A stretch of DNA of 64,000 bases from an uncultured Erythrobacter sp. Lineage in GTDB: Bacteria > Pseudomonadota > Alphaproteobacteria > Sphingomonadales > Sphingomonadaceae. The position numbers and the translations under genes were made by a program. Location: positions 124,001 to 188,000 of the forward strand of contig CANMOQ010000003.1 in NCBI GenBank assembly GCA_947499505.1. The letters run 5' to 3'. Positions 47,511 to 56,957 of this stretch are shown here, one piece after another; position 1 is the stretch's first letter; each line of letters begins with the position of its first letter. The notes beneath the pieces are model-generated. The model saw only the letters and a program-made list of their open reading frames with translations. It had not been told where the DNA came from and ran no database searches.

Positions 47511-49760
47511 ATGCGTAAATGGATTGCGCGGGCCGGCTTTACCGTGCTCGCACTGGCTTTGGTCGTCGTGGTCGGTCTGATGACGTGGGAGCCATTTTTT
47601 GCCTACACCACCGATGCTCAGGAAAAGAAGCAATACAGCGCCGAGATCATTCGCGATGAATTTGGCGTACCCAAGATTTACGGCAAGACCGATGCTGATG
47701 TCGCCTTTGGCGTCGCGATTGCCCAGGCAGAGGATGACTTTTTCACGCTGCAAGATGTCGCGGCGATGTCGCGCGGGCGCTATGGCGCGATTGCGGGTGA
47801 GGAAGGTGCGCAGTTCGACTTTGCCTATCACCTGCTCGATGCACGCGGCACGGCGGACCGTCACTATGACGCTCTGCCAGCCGACACGCGCGCGCTTTTC
47901 GAAGCCTATGCCGCCGGTCTCAATCAGTACGCGGCGGAAAATCCGGAAGAGTTGAAACTCGCAAACCTCTTCCCGATGAACGGCAAAGATGTGGCCGCCG
48001 GATTTGCCCTGCGCCAGCCGTTTTTCTTTGGCCTTAGCAATGTAATCGGGCCGCTGGTGGCTGGCGATGAGCTGCGCCGCGAGTTTGGCCCGGACATTCC
48101 CGGCTTCCCCAGAGCGCCCGGACCAAGCAACGATGCGCCCGGAGAAACGGCAGCTGGGAGCGAACAAGCCTCCCACCGCCCGCACCCCTTACCCGCGGCG
48201 GGTGAAGATGCGGGATTGCTGGGGTCCAACGCCTTTGCCGTAACGCCGGAAAAATCGGGCGGGCCGACGACGCTAATTTCCAATTCGCACCAGCCGCTGC
48301 GCGGCGGGGTCGCATGGTACGAGCTGACGGTGGAGAGCGAGGAAGGCTGGCATTTCACTGGGGCAAACTTCCCCGGATCGCCCTTCCCCTTCCTCGGTCA
48401 CAATCGCCACCTTGGCTGGACCAATACGGTCAACCGCCCTGACATGACCGACGTTTACGAGCTAACTCTGGATGAGAGCGGCACGCGCTATGAGCTCGAT
48501 GGCGAGTGGCGCGATCTGGAGAGCAAGACCGTGACACTGCCGGTGAAGCTCGGCCCGATCACCCTCCCCGTGCGGCGCACGGTGCATCGCAGCGTGCACG
48601 GTCCGGTCATTATCAATGACAAGGGAGCTTTTGCGATCCGTTATGGCGCGATGGACAGCCTCGATCAGCTGGACGCCTATTACCGCCTCAACAAGGCGTC
48701 GAGCCTGGAGGAATGGCAGACGCAAATGGCGCGGATGGACATCCCCAGCACCAATTTCATCTATGCCGATAAGGCGGGCAACATCGCTTATGTCTACAAT
48801 GCGGCGATCCCGGATCGGCCAGAGCTGGACGTGGTGCAGGCCAATTGGCGCGGCGTGCTGCCGGGCAATCGCAGCGATCTGATCTGGGATGGGACAGTGA
48901 GCTATGAGGAACTGCCCAAGCTGATCAATCCGGCGAGCGGGTGGCTATACAATGCCAACAACGAGCCATTTACAGCAGCGGGCCCTGGCAGCGATCTCGA
49001 TCCGGCGGACTTCTCACCCGTGCTGGGCGTGGAGCGCAAGCAGACCAATCGCTCTCGCCGCGCGTGGATGCTCTTGTCTGAGACCGACGTGCTAGACCGC
49101 GCAAACCTGGAACGGATCAAATATGACGTGACCTATGAGCGCGCAGGCTATGTCGCGGATTTGTGGGACGCGTTGGAGGCGCTTGATCCGGGCGTACCCA
49201 CCATGAAAGAAGGCCCAATGCTAAGCAGCGCGCGTGAGCTACTTCTCGAATGGGACTTCACAGCCGACAACAAGGGTCCCGGCGATGCGCTGGCTTTACT
49301 GATGATCCGTGATTTCATGTCTGCTGAGTATCAAAACAAGAACGAAGTGCCCGATGTCAGAGAGATGCTGCAAAAAGCGACCGAGCATCTAATGGAGCAC
49401 TTTGGCCGGATCGATCCGCCCATGTCAGAGCTGCTGCGACTGCGTCAAGGCGATGTTGATCTGCCGCTCGATGGCGGGTCCGATACTTTGCGCGCCTCGA
49501 CCACCTGGCAGGTTGATGAGGACGGCCGCCTATCGCTGGTCCACGGTGACAGCTTTATCCAATGGGTCGAATGGCCGACCGATGGCGGGCGGGTGTTTTC
49601 CCGCTCGATCCAACCCTTTGGCGCGGCCATCACCCGGCCAAACAGCCCGCATTACACCGATCAGATGCAATTGTTCGTCGATCACCAGTTGAAGCCGGTC
49701 TATTTCTGGCGCGACGACGTGATCGCCAACGCCGCTCGGCGATATACCGTTAGCAATTGA
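47511..49760 (+). CDS. Penicillin acylase family Ntn-hydrolase
   Basis: 749 residues from ATG 47511 (AGGAGAG just upstream); the longer frame to 46953 is antisense to the ATPase gene. N-terminal membrane anchor or leader (residues 10-25), alpha-chain (EIIRDEFGVPKIYGKTDADVAFGVAIAQAEDD, shown here only in part), then a spacer and the nucleophile Ser239 in LLGSNAFAV, the new N-terminus of the beta chain after self-cleavage. Beta-chain phrases SFPFLGHNRHLGWT type and the oxyanion Asn in YNANNEPF are present. It may hydrolyse acyl-homoserine lactones or other amides. A palindromic repeat makes part of the spacer. Confidence 0.9.
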   Translation: MRKWIARAGFTVLALALVVVVGLMTWEPFFAYTTDAQEKKQYSAEIIRDEFGVPKIYGKTDADVAFGVAIAQAEDDFFTLQDVAAMSRGRYGAIAGEEGAQFDFAYHLLDARGTADRHYDALPADTRALFEAYAAGLNQYAAENPEELKLANLFPMNGKDVAAGFALRQPFFFGLSNVIGPLVAGDELRREFGPDIPGFPRAPGPSNDAPGETAAGSEQASHRPHPLPAAGEDAGLLGSNAFAVTPEKSGGPTTLISNSHQPLRGGVAWYELTVESEEGWHFTGANFPGSPFPFLGHNRHLGWTNTVNRPDMTDVYELTLDESGTRYELDGEWRDLESKTVTLPVKLGPITLPVRRTVHRSVHGPVIINDKGAFAIRYGAMDSLDQLDAYYRLNKASSLEEWQTQMARMDIPSTNFIYADKAGNIAYVYNAAIPDRPELDVVQANWRGVLPGNRSDLIWDGTVSYEELPKLINPASGWLYNANNEPFTAAGPGSDLDPADFSPVLGVERKQTNRSRRAWMLLSETDVLDRANLERIKYDVTYERAGYVADLWDALEALDPGVPTMKEGPMLSSARELLLEWDFTADNKGPGDALALLMIRDFMSAEYQNKNEVPDVREMLQKATEHLMEHFGRIDPPMSELLRLRQGDVDLPLDGGSDTLRASTTWQVDEDGRLSLVHGDSFIQWVEWPTDGGRVFSRSIQPFGAAITRPNSPHYTDQMQLFVDHQLKPVYFWRDDVIANAARRYTVSN
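48179..48214 (+). repeat. Palindromic element inside the acylase spacer region
   Basis: CCCGCA...TGCGGG form the ends (48179-48184, 48209-48214) and ACCCGC-G-GCGGGT (48191-48203) the centre. It encodes about residues 223-234 in frame, directly before the catalytic serine loop. It looks like a mobile intergenic palindrome inserted in frame. Confidence 0.65.
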
Positions 49761-49834
49761 GCGCAATCATGCTTAACTGATCACGATCCAAAAGCTCAAT
49801 TTCATTTTGAAACACTACTTCTTTGGGGACTACT

Positions 49835-52675
49835 ATGTTGTCGCGTTTTGCCACCACCACTTTCACCGCCATCGGTCTCGCGCTGGCCGCGACCGCAGCT
49901 ACGCCTGCTCTTGCGGATGATCACGCCGCAGCCTCTGAGGGGACCAACGATCTTAGCGATCTGGTTTCCCAGGTTGCCATTCCATTTCAGCAATTTGAGC
50001 TTGAAAACGGCCTGACCGTTATCGTGCACGAAGATCGCAAGGCTCCGATTGTTGCCGTCGCGGTGTGGTACAATGTCGGCTCCAAAGACGAGCCAGAAGG
50101 CAAAACCGGCTTCGCTCACCTGTTTGAACACCTGATGTTCAATGGGTCGGAAAACGCCCCGAATGACTATTTCCAATATCTGCAGGAGATGGGCGCGACC
50201 GATTACAACGGCACAACCAGCTTTGACCGGACGAATTATTTCCAAACCGTTCCTCGCCCGGCGCTGGAACGCGCACTGTGGCTCGAAAGCGACCGCATGG
50301 GGTATCTGCTTGGCGCGGTGACGCAGGAAAAGCTCGATAACCAACGCGGCGTCGTCCAGAATGAAAAACGTCAGGGCGACAACCAGCCCGGCGGCCTCGT
50401 GTTTTACGAAATCGTCGAAACGCTGTTCCCGAAGCCGCACCCTTATGGCCACACCCCGATCGGATCGATGGCTGACCTGGATGCAGCATCGATGGACGAT
50501 GTGCGCGATTGGTTCCGCGACAAATACGGCCCCAACAATGCAACCATCGTTTTGGCCGGTGACGTGTCCGCCGCCGAGGCGCGCCCAATGGTTGAAAAAT
50601 ACTTCGGAGCGATTGAGCGCGGCCCGGTGAACACCCCTGCCGCCGCTGAAGTACCGACTTTGGCCGAGGACGTGCGCACGGTGATGAAGGACAAGGTCGC
50701 CGCCACTAACGTGAGCAAATATTGGCCTGCCCCTGGCATTGCTGACCGCGAGTTGACCGCGCTGAATGTCGGCGCGCAAATCCTGGGCGGACTGTCATCC
50801 AGCCAGCTTGACCAGATTCTGGTCCGCGAAGAGCAACTGGCCGTCGGCGTTTCGGCGGGCAATTTCGCCTTCCAACGCGTCGGTGTCTTGAACGTCGGCG
50901 CGACCCTAAGACCGGGGGTTGAGCTGGAAACGCTTGAAACCCGCCTCAACGAACTGATCGCTGAATTCATCGAAACCGGCCCGACCGAGGACGAGGTTCG
51001 CCGCGCGGCCACCAGCAATTTGGCGAGCACGATCCGGGGCCTCGAGCAAGTCGGCGGCTTCGGCGGTAAAGCGGTAACGCTGGCGCAAGGCGAAGTCTTC
51101 GTCGACGACCCTGACTTCTATGCCAAGCAGCTGAACGCACTCGCCACGATCACGCCTGCTGAAGTGAAGGCAGCGATGCAAAAGTGGTTCACCAGGCCAG
51201 CAATGACGCTGGTTCTGGAGCCCGGCGAACGCGATGCGACCTATGAAGAAGCCGCAGCGGTTGAAACTGCAGCAGCAGATGAAGCGCCGGCGGATGACAC
51301 GCTGACCGTTTCGGTTGAGCGTCCAGCGCCGCCGATCGACACCGTGGCAGAGCTCGACTTCCCCGACGTGCAACGCGCGACCTTGGCCAATGGCATGCAG
51401 GTCACCTACGCAAAGCGTGACGCGGTTCCTGCGACCTATGTCACCCTGTCCTTTGATGCGGGTAGCGCGTCTGACCCGGCGGGCAAAGACGGGCTGGCTG
51501 GCCTGACCCTTGGCCTGTTTGACGAAGGCACGGCAGCAATGTCGTCGCAAGACATCGCCGAGGCGCGAGAGCGCCTGGGCGTGAGCATCTCCAGCAACAC
51601 GAGCGCCGATCGCTCCACCTTCCAGCTTTCTGCGCTTTCGGCAAACCTCACCCCGTCGCTCGACCTGATGTCGAAGATCATTCGTGAGCCTGCGTTTGAA
51701 GTGAGCGAGCTGGAGCGTGTCCGCGCTCAGACCATCACCGGTATCAAACAGCAGATGAACTCGCCGCAAGGCGTGGCCGTGCGCGCGATTGGCCCGGAAG
51801 TGTTCGGCGCTGACAACCCTTACGGCAACACCAGCACGGTTGAGAGCGTCAGCGCGATCACCCGCGATGATCTGGTCGCGTTCAAGGAAAGCTGGATCCG
51901 CCCGGACAATGGCGAAGTCTTCGTCATCTCTGATCGTCCGCTGGATGAGATCGTCACCTCGCTCAACGCCGTGTTTGGCGATTGGACCGCTCCGGCGGCT
52001 GCCAAAGGCGCCAAGGACTTTGGCGATGTGGCTGAGGCCGAGGGCAATCGCATCATCCTGATCAACCGTCCGAACTCACCGCAAAGCTTCATCCTGGGGG
52101 CGCAATTGACCCCGCTGGATGCGAGTGATCCGGCCTATGTCGACTTCACCAATGCCAACAATTCACTGGGCGGTAATTTCCTCGCCCGGCTGAATATGAA
52201 CCTGCGGGAGACCAAGGGTTGGAGCTATGGCGTGCGCGGCGGTGCGCAGGCGCGTGAAAACGCGGTTGTCTATCAAATCTCTGGCGGCGTTCAGGCCGAT
52301 CGCACTGGCGATTCCGTGGCGGAGATGATCCGCGAGACCACTGAATTCCTCACCGCCAGCGGCGTGACCGACGAAGAGCTTTCGCGCAATGTCGCATCAG
52401 AAGTCGGCGAACTGCCCGGTCGGTTTGAAACCTCTGGCGCGGTCCTGCGCGCATTGCAGACCAATGCGCAATTTGGCCGCCCGGACAATTACTATGAGAC
52501 ACTGGTAGAGCGCTATCGCGGCCAGACAAAGGAGAGCCTGGATGCCGCCGCACGCGCCGCAATCAGCGCTGACAAATTTGTTTGGGTTGTGGTTGGCGAT
52601 GCCAGCGTCGTTCAAAGCCAGCTGGAACAGCTCGGGATGCCTGTTGAGGTGCGCGAGCTGCCGTCAGCCGAATAA
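49835..52675 (+). CDS. M16 family metalloprotease, two-domain
   Basis: 946 residues from ATG 49835 (GGGGA at 49824-49828 upstream). Signal peptide to about residue 27 (TPALA-DDH). The first M16 domain has the inverted zinc motif HLFEH at residues 95-99 (GFAHLFEHLMFNGS) and the distal Glu region. The second domain (from about residue 515, FPDVQRATLANGMQVTYAKRD) lacks the HxxEH motif and should be structural. Such tandem M16 enzymes degrade small peptides in the periplasm. A small protein gene follows after 127 bases. Confidence 0.93.
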   Translation: MLSRFATTTFTAIGLALAATAATPALADDHAAASEGTNDLSDLVSQVAIPFQQFELENGLTVIVHEDRKAPIVAVAVWYNVGSKDEPEGKTGFAHLFEHLMFNGSENAPNDYFQYLQEMGATDYNGTTSFDRTNYFQTVPRPALERALWLESDRMGYLLGAVTQEKLDNQRGVVQNEKRQGDNQPGGLVFYEIVETLFPKPHPYGHTPIGSMADLDAASMDDVRDWFRDKYGPNNATIVLAGDVSAAEARPMVEKYFGAIERGPVNTPAAAEVPTLAEDVRTVMKDKVAATNVSKYWPAPGIADRELTALNVGAQILGGLSSSQLDQILVREEQLAVGVSAGNFAFQRVGVLNVGATLRPGVELETLETRLNELIAEFIETGPTEDEVRRAATSNLASTIRGLEQVGGFGGKAVTLAQGEVFVDDPDFYAKQLNALATITPAEVKAAMQKWFTRPAMTLVLEPGERDATYEEAAAVETAAADEAPADDTLTVSVERPAPPIDTVAELDFPDVQRATLANGMQVTYAKRDAVPATYVTLSFDAGSASDPAGKDGLAGLTLGLFDEGTAAMSSQDIAEARERLGVSISSNTSADRSTFQLSALSANLTPSLDLMSKIIREPAFEVSELERVRAQTITGIKQQMNSPQGVAVRAIGPEVFGADNPYGNTSTVESVSAITRDDLVAFKESWIRPDNGEVFVISDRPLDEIVTSLNAVFGDWTAPAAAKGAKDFGDVAEAEGNRIILINRPNSPQSFILGAQLTPLDASDPAYVDFTNANNSLGGNFLARLNMNLRETKGWSYGVRGGAQARENAVVYQISGGVQADRTGDSVAEMIRETTEFLTASGVTDEELSRNVASEVGELPGRFETSGAVLRALQTNAQFGRPDNYYETLVERYRGQTKESLDAAARAAISADKFVWVVVGDASVVQSQLEQLGMPVEVRELPSAE

Positions 52676-52802
52676 TCGCACGAGGTAATTTTCAGCCACT
52701 TCGCCGCTCTGGCGATAGTGGTTGAACACTACTGACACGCGTGTAAATGAGGATGCCAGAGTTTCTGAGCACCCCGCTCAGTCAAGACCAACGGAGAATT
52801 TT

Positions 52803-53105
52803 ATGTCACTTTCAGGTAGCTATAACACCACCGTCAAAAGCCCAATGGGCGACCAAGCCGGCACATTCACCATCGTCGACAATGGCGACGGCACTTTCAG
52901 CGGCAACATGGCCGGCGGCATGGGTTCGATGGATGTGGAAAACGGCAAGGTCGACGGCAACACGCTGACCTGGGAAATGAACATGACCGTTCCAATGCCA
53001 ATGAAGCTTGAGTGCGAAGCCACCATCGAAGGCGACACACTGGCTGGCAACGTCAACGCAGGCGCTTTCGGCGCAATGCCAGTGACCGGCACCAAAGCTG
53101 CCTAA
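52803..53105 (+). CDS. Small beta-rich protein of unknown function
   Basis: 100 residues, start ATG 52803 with GGAGA upstream. Short beta strands follow each other: YNTTVKSPMGDQAGTFTI, GDGTFSGNMAGGMGSMDVENGKVDGNTLTW, ATIEGDTLAGNVNAGAFGAMPVTGT. The alternation of polar and hydrophobic residues and the repeated GDT/GNT-L-G turns suggest a lipocalin-like or antiparallel barrel. The same type of domain, as I remember, occurs as a C-terminal repeat in exported proteins of other phyla. No signal peptide is seen. Function unknown. Confidence 0.75.
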   Translation: MSLSGSYNTTVKSPMGDQAGTFTIVDNGDGTFSGNMAGGMGSMDVENGKVDGNTLTWEMNMTVPMPMKLECEATIEGDTLAGNVNAGAFGAMPVTGTKAA

Positions 53106-53130
53106 GCCACTCGCATCATAGCGAATACAG

Positions 53131-53164
53131 GGGTCGTCGGAGCAATCCGGCGGCCCTTTTGTTT
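53131..53164 (+). terminator. Rho-independent terminator
   Basis: Stem GGGTCGTCGGA/TCCGGCGGCCC around GCAA, with two G-U type pairs, followed by TTTTG. It follows the 100-residue protein gene. Confidence 0.8.
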
Positions 53165-53308
53165 TGGGCAATTGTTTTGCCAAGGGTTCGCCGGACCGGC
53201 TCTATCGCCAGCGATAGGGCCGCTCAAAAATTGTCGGATATCGACAATCTTGCCCGCCCGTGATGCGCTACACCCTGGCGATGCCGCAAGCAGGGAGGTC
53301 AGGCGTTC

Positions 53309-54907
53309 ATGCTTATCAAGTTCGCATATCGTATCGCAGCGATCCTGGCGAAAATTTCGCCGGGAATCGCGCGCTGGATCAATGGCTTTGCAATTGGCCG
53401 TTTGGTCAAGAAAACGCGCAGCCGGCCGCATCCCTGGAGCACGCTGAGCGAGCATGTCAGCTGGCGCGGCCTGACCGACCGCAGCTACAGCGCGCGGCAC
53501 CTGCCCGCCGCGACTATTACCGATCTGCCGGATAGCGCGCGGGTCGCCGATCTGTTCCGCGTGCCCGATGGTGAGGCGCAGCGGCTGTGCCCCAAATCCA
53601 CCTGCCTGTTTCCGGCCTTCGCGCAATATCTGACCGATGGCTTCATCCGCACGATGATCTCCAACAATTTCGCCACGGGTGAGAGCTTTGAAGACCGCGC
53701 GCGCAACACCTCTAACCACGAGATTGACCTGTGCCCGCTCTATGGCCGCACCCAATTGCAGGTTCATGCCCTACGCATTCTCTCCGAAGAGCCCGGTAAG
53801 CGCGGCAAGCTGAAATCCGAGATCGTGAACGGCGAGGAATATCCGCTGCGCCTGTTCCAGCCCGGCGGCATGGCGTTCAATCCGGAGTTTGTCGGTGAAG
53901 ATGGTGAGCCGGTGCTCGATACGCCGTTGGGCATTGATCACACCACGCCGGAAATGCGCGAGACCCTGTTCGCGGTCGGCGGTGACCGCGCCAATGCCGC
54001 GCCGCAAGTGACCATGCTCAACACGCTTTTCCTGCGCGAGCACAACCGGCTGGCAGATGTGATCGCCAGCAGTCATCCCGATTGGAACGACGGCCGGGTG
54101 TTTGACGCGGCGCGTGCCTGTAACACCGTAATTTTCATCAAGATCGTGGTTGAGGAATACATCAATCACATCAACTCGACCCCGCTGACGCTAAAGGCCG
54201 ATCCCTCCGCCGCGTGGAAGGCCGAATGGAACAAGCCAAACTGGATCAGCGCCGAGTTCAGCCTGCTCTATCGCTGGCATTCGCTGATCCCGCAGACGAT
54301 GGTCTGGGCCGGTGAAACACTCCCCGGCGGCGCCCTGCGGCTCAACAATGCGGCGGTGCTGGAGCATGGACTCGCAAGCGCCTTTGCCGATATCAGCGCC
54401 AATCAGGCGACCGAGCTTGGCCTGCACAACACCGCGACATTTCTGGTCGATGTGGAGGAAAGCGCGGTTAAGCAAGCGCGGCACAATGATATCGCCCCCT
54501 TCACCCGCTATCAGGCGGCCTTTGGCGAGGAGCCCGCGCGCAGTTTCGCCGACATTACTCCAGACCGCGCGCTGCAGAGCGAGCTGGAAAGCCTATACGG
54601 CAGCGTCGACCGGCTCGAGTTCTACACCGGCCTGTTTGCGCAGCCGCGCACCAAGGACGGCCCGCTGCCATCGCTGCTGCAAACCATGGTGGCAGTGGAT
54701 GCGTTCTCGCAGGCGCTTACCAACCCGCTGCTTTCAGAGCATATCTGGGGCGATCCGACGGTCCAGAGGGACACCTTCACCGCGCAAGGTATCGAGGCGA
54801 TAGAGGCAACCTCAACCCTGCGCGATGTCCTAATCCGCAATGCCGACGGCCTGGGTGGCCGCTTCGTCGGGATGACCCGCGAAGGCTGGAGACGAGGGCA
54901 GGAGTGA
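53309..54907 (+). CDS. Cyclooxygenase/prostaglandin-synthase-like haem dioxygenase
   Basis: 532 residues; GGGAGG at 53293-53298 precedes the ATG. Animal-haem-peroxidase family in its cyclooxygenase form: LTDRSYSARHLP, NTLFLREHNRLAD (the REHNR motif), FSLLYRWHSLIPQTM with Tyr321 and proximal His324 (as Tyr385/His388 of COX-1), LYGSVDRLEFYTGLFAQ, and VAVDAFSQALTNPLLSE with Ser467 (like Ser530). At the distal site FAQYLTD gives Gln106 and Asp110, where COX-1 has Gln203 and His207. No EGF or membrane-binding domain; N-terminal helix amphipathic. A fatty acid is the probable substrate. BLUF gene follows on the same strand. Confidence 0.86.
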   Translation: MLIKFAYRIAAILAKISPGIARWINGFAIGRLVKKTRSRPHPWSTLSEHVSWRGLTDRSYSARHLPAATITDLPDSARVADLFRVPDGEAQRLCPKSTCLFPAFAQYLTDGFIRTMISNNFATGESFEDRARNTSNHEIDLCPLYGRTQLQVHALRILSEEPGKRGKLKSEIVNGEEYPLRLFQPGGMAFNPEFVGEDGEPVLDTPLGIDHTTPEMRETLFAVGGDRANAAPQVTMLNTLFLREHNRLADVIASSHPDWNDGRVFDAARACNTVIFIKIVVEEYINHINSTPLTLKADPSAAWKAEWNKPNWISAEFSLLYRWHSLIPQTMVWAGETLPGGALRLNNAAVLEHGLASAFADISANQATELGLHNTATFLVDVEESAVKQARHNDIAPFTRYQAAFGEEPARSFADITPDRALQSELESLYGSVDRLEFYTGLFAQPRTKDGPLPSLLQTMVAVDAFSQALTNPLLSEHIWGDPTVQRDTFTAQGIEAIEATSTLRDVLIRNADGLGGRFVGMTREGWRRGQE

Positions 54908-55040
54908 GGCCTCTAAGCTATCATTCCGGTCCCATCCTACCCTGTGACTGCCAACAGATGCGCCAATAAAGCCGGTTTACCTATCTAAACCCCGCCCGTT
55001 CGACTAAGCTCGCAGCGCAGCCCAGACCGGAGTGTCCAGC

Positions 55041-55451
55041 ATGAAGCAGCTTATCTATCGCTCGCAGCCCTTCGGTTTTGACAATGCGATGTTGGCGGGC
55101 ATTCTGATGCAGGCTCGGCGCAACAATCCGCGCGATGGCATAACCGGCGCGCTGATTTGTCGGCAGGACCTCTACATTCAGCTGATTGAGGGGCCGGAGG
55201 CGAAGATTGATGCTCTTTACGCGAAGATTGCTGAGGACGATCGGCATTGCGATGTACGATTGGCGCTCAGCGATACGGTGAGCGAGCGGATTTTTCCTGA
55301 ATGGGAAATGCTCGACGATGAAATGCCATCACTGACCTGGACGCGTGATGAGATCGCGAACGGTGCAATTGAGCAGGCGACGCCCAAAATGCTGCGTTCA
55401 GTCTTTCAAAAAATCGCGAACAATGCGCGCAGCCGCGAAGCTGCGCGCTGA
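55041..55451 (+). CDS. BLUF-domain blue-light photoreceptor, single domain
   Basis: 136 residues from ATG 55041 (GGAG at 55029-55032); a GTG at 55032 is less suited. BLUF fold with FAD-binding and signalling residues in place: Tyr6, Asn29 (RNNPRDGITG), Gln47 in YIQLIEGP, Trp88 and Met90 in FPEWEML, and the DxRH block EDDRHCDV. The protein has no output domain, so it should act by binding a partner, like AppA- or PixD-type short proteins. The C-terminal 35 residues are helical and may make the contact. It ends 9 bases from gatB (convergent). Confidence 0.93.
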   Translation: MKQLIYRSQPFGFDNAMLAGILMQARRNNPRDGITGALICRQDLYIQLIEGPEAKIDALYAKIAEDDRHCDVRLALSDTVSERIFPEWEMLDDEMPSLTWTRDEIANGAIEQATPKMLRSVFQKIANNARSREAAR

Positions 55452-55460
55452 ATAAGCGGC

Positions 55461-56957
55461 CTAGCCGAGCTTATCCTTCAGGATCTGGTTGACCACACCG
55501 GGATTGGCTTTGCCCTGCATCGCCTTCATGGTTTGCCCCACGAAGAAGCCGAACAGCTTGTCCTTGCCGCCCTTATATTGCTCAACCTTGTCCGCGTTAT
55601 TCGCAAGGATTTCGTCGATCGCGGCTTCAATCGCGCCGGTATCGCTGACCTGTTTCAGGCCTTCGGTATCGGCAATTTCGGTCGGCTCGCGCCCGGTTTT
55701 CAGAACGATTTCATAGATCTCTTTCGCCTGACCGCCGCTGATCTCGCCCGCATCCTGCATCTTTAGGATCGCGGCTTGAGCCTCTGCGGTTGCGTGCTCT
55801 GCATTGGCCTCATCGCCCAGCATTTTCATCACGCCGGGCGCCACGGATAGCGTCCAGTTCGCAACCTGCGTGGCGACCTTTGCCTCTGGCTTGCCAATCG
55901 CGCCTGCCACTGCCCCGAGCAAAGTCTCAAAGCGCGCAAATGTCTCCACCTCAGCGGACAGCTCGCGCGCATTATACGGCGTCAGACCCAGCTCATCGGT
56001 GTAGCGCGTGCGCTTCGCATCGGGCAGTTCCGGCAGGCTGGCACGGCATTCCTCGAGGAAGGAATCCTCCAGCTCTACCGGCAGCAAGTCAGGATCGGGG
56101 AAGTAGCGATAATCATGCGCGTCTTCCTTGCTGCGCATGGTCCGCGTGGTGCCGGTGGCGACGTCGAACAGGCGGGTTTCCTGATCAACCGTACCGCCGC
56201 CTTCGATCACATCGACCTGACGGCTGGCCTCATATTCGATGACCTGCATGACAAAGCGGACGGAGTTCACATTCTTCGTCTCGGTCCGCGTGCCAAGCGG
56301 ATCGCCCGGCTTGCGCACAGAGACGTTGACGTCGGCCCGCATGGAGCCTTCCTCCATATTGCCATCACAGCTGCCGACATAGCGCAGGATGCTGCGCAAT
56401 TTGCGGACATAGGCGCCGGCTTCTGCGGGGCTGCGCATGTCCGCCTTGGAGACGATTTCCATCAGGGCAACGCCGCTGCGGTTGAGATCGACATAGGACA
56501 TGGTCGGATGCTGATCATGCATCAGCTTGCCCGCGTCTTGCTCCACGTGGATGCGCTCAATCCCGATGACTTTGTCCTCTGGGATGCCCGCCTTCTCATC
56601 GGCTTCGACCAGCAGTTCGCCCTCGCCCACAATCGGGTGGTACAGCTGAGAGATCTGATAGCCTTGCGGCAGGTCGGCATAGAAGTAATTCTTGCGGTCA
56701 AAGCGTGACCATTTGTTGATCTCAGCCTTGATCGCCATGCCGGTGCGCACGGCCTGACGGATGCATTCGGCATTAGGCACAGGCAGCATGCCGGGCATGG
56801 CCGCATCGACCAGCGAAACCTGAGTGTTCGGCTCTGCGCCAAACTCGGTCGAGGCCCCTGAAAAGAGCTTGGAATTGCTCGTCACCTGCGCGTGCACTTC
56901 GAGGCCGATTACGACCTCCCATTCGCCCGTTGCGCCCTGAATGCGGTAGTTACTCAT
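55461..56957 (-). CDS. gatB: Aspartyl/glutamyl-tRNA amidotransferase subunit B
   Basis: 498 residues from ATG 56957, overlapping by one base the FkbM gene stop (TGATG). [57 protein letters not shown] and the C-terminal YqeY-like tail ([15 protein letters not shown]) are complete. It converts mischarged Glu-tRNA-Gln and Asp-tRNA-Asn with ammonia from GatA. It is separated from gatC-gatA by three other genes, which is unusual for this operon. Confidence 0.96.
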   Translation of the reverse strand: MSNYRIQGATGEWEVVIGLEVHAQVTSNSKLFSGASTEFGAEPNTQVSLVDAAMPGMLPVPNAECIRQAVRTGMAIKAEINKWSRFDRKNYFYADLPQGYQISQLYHPIVGEGELLVEADEKAGIPEDKVIGIERIHVEQDAGKLMHDQHPTMSYVDLNRSGVALMEIVSKADMRSPAEAGAYVRKLRSILRYVGSCDGNMEEGSMRADVNVSVRKPGDPLGTRTETKNVNSVRFVMQVIEYEASRQVDVIEGGGTVDQETRLFDVATGTTRTMRSKEDAHDYRYFPDPDLLPVELEDSFLEECRASLPELPDAKRTRYTDELGLTPYNARELSAEVETFARFETLLGAVAGAIGKPEAKVATQVANWTLSVAPGVMKMLGDEANAEHATAEAQAAILKMQDAGEISGGQAKEIYEIVLKTGREPTEIADTEGLKQVSDTGAIEAAIDEILANNADKVEQYKGGKDKLFGFFVGQTMKAMQGKANPGVVNQILKDKLG

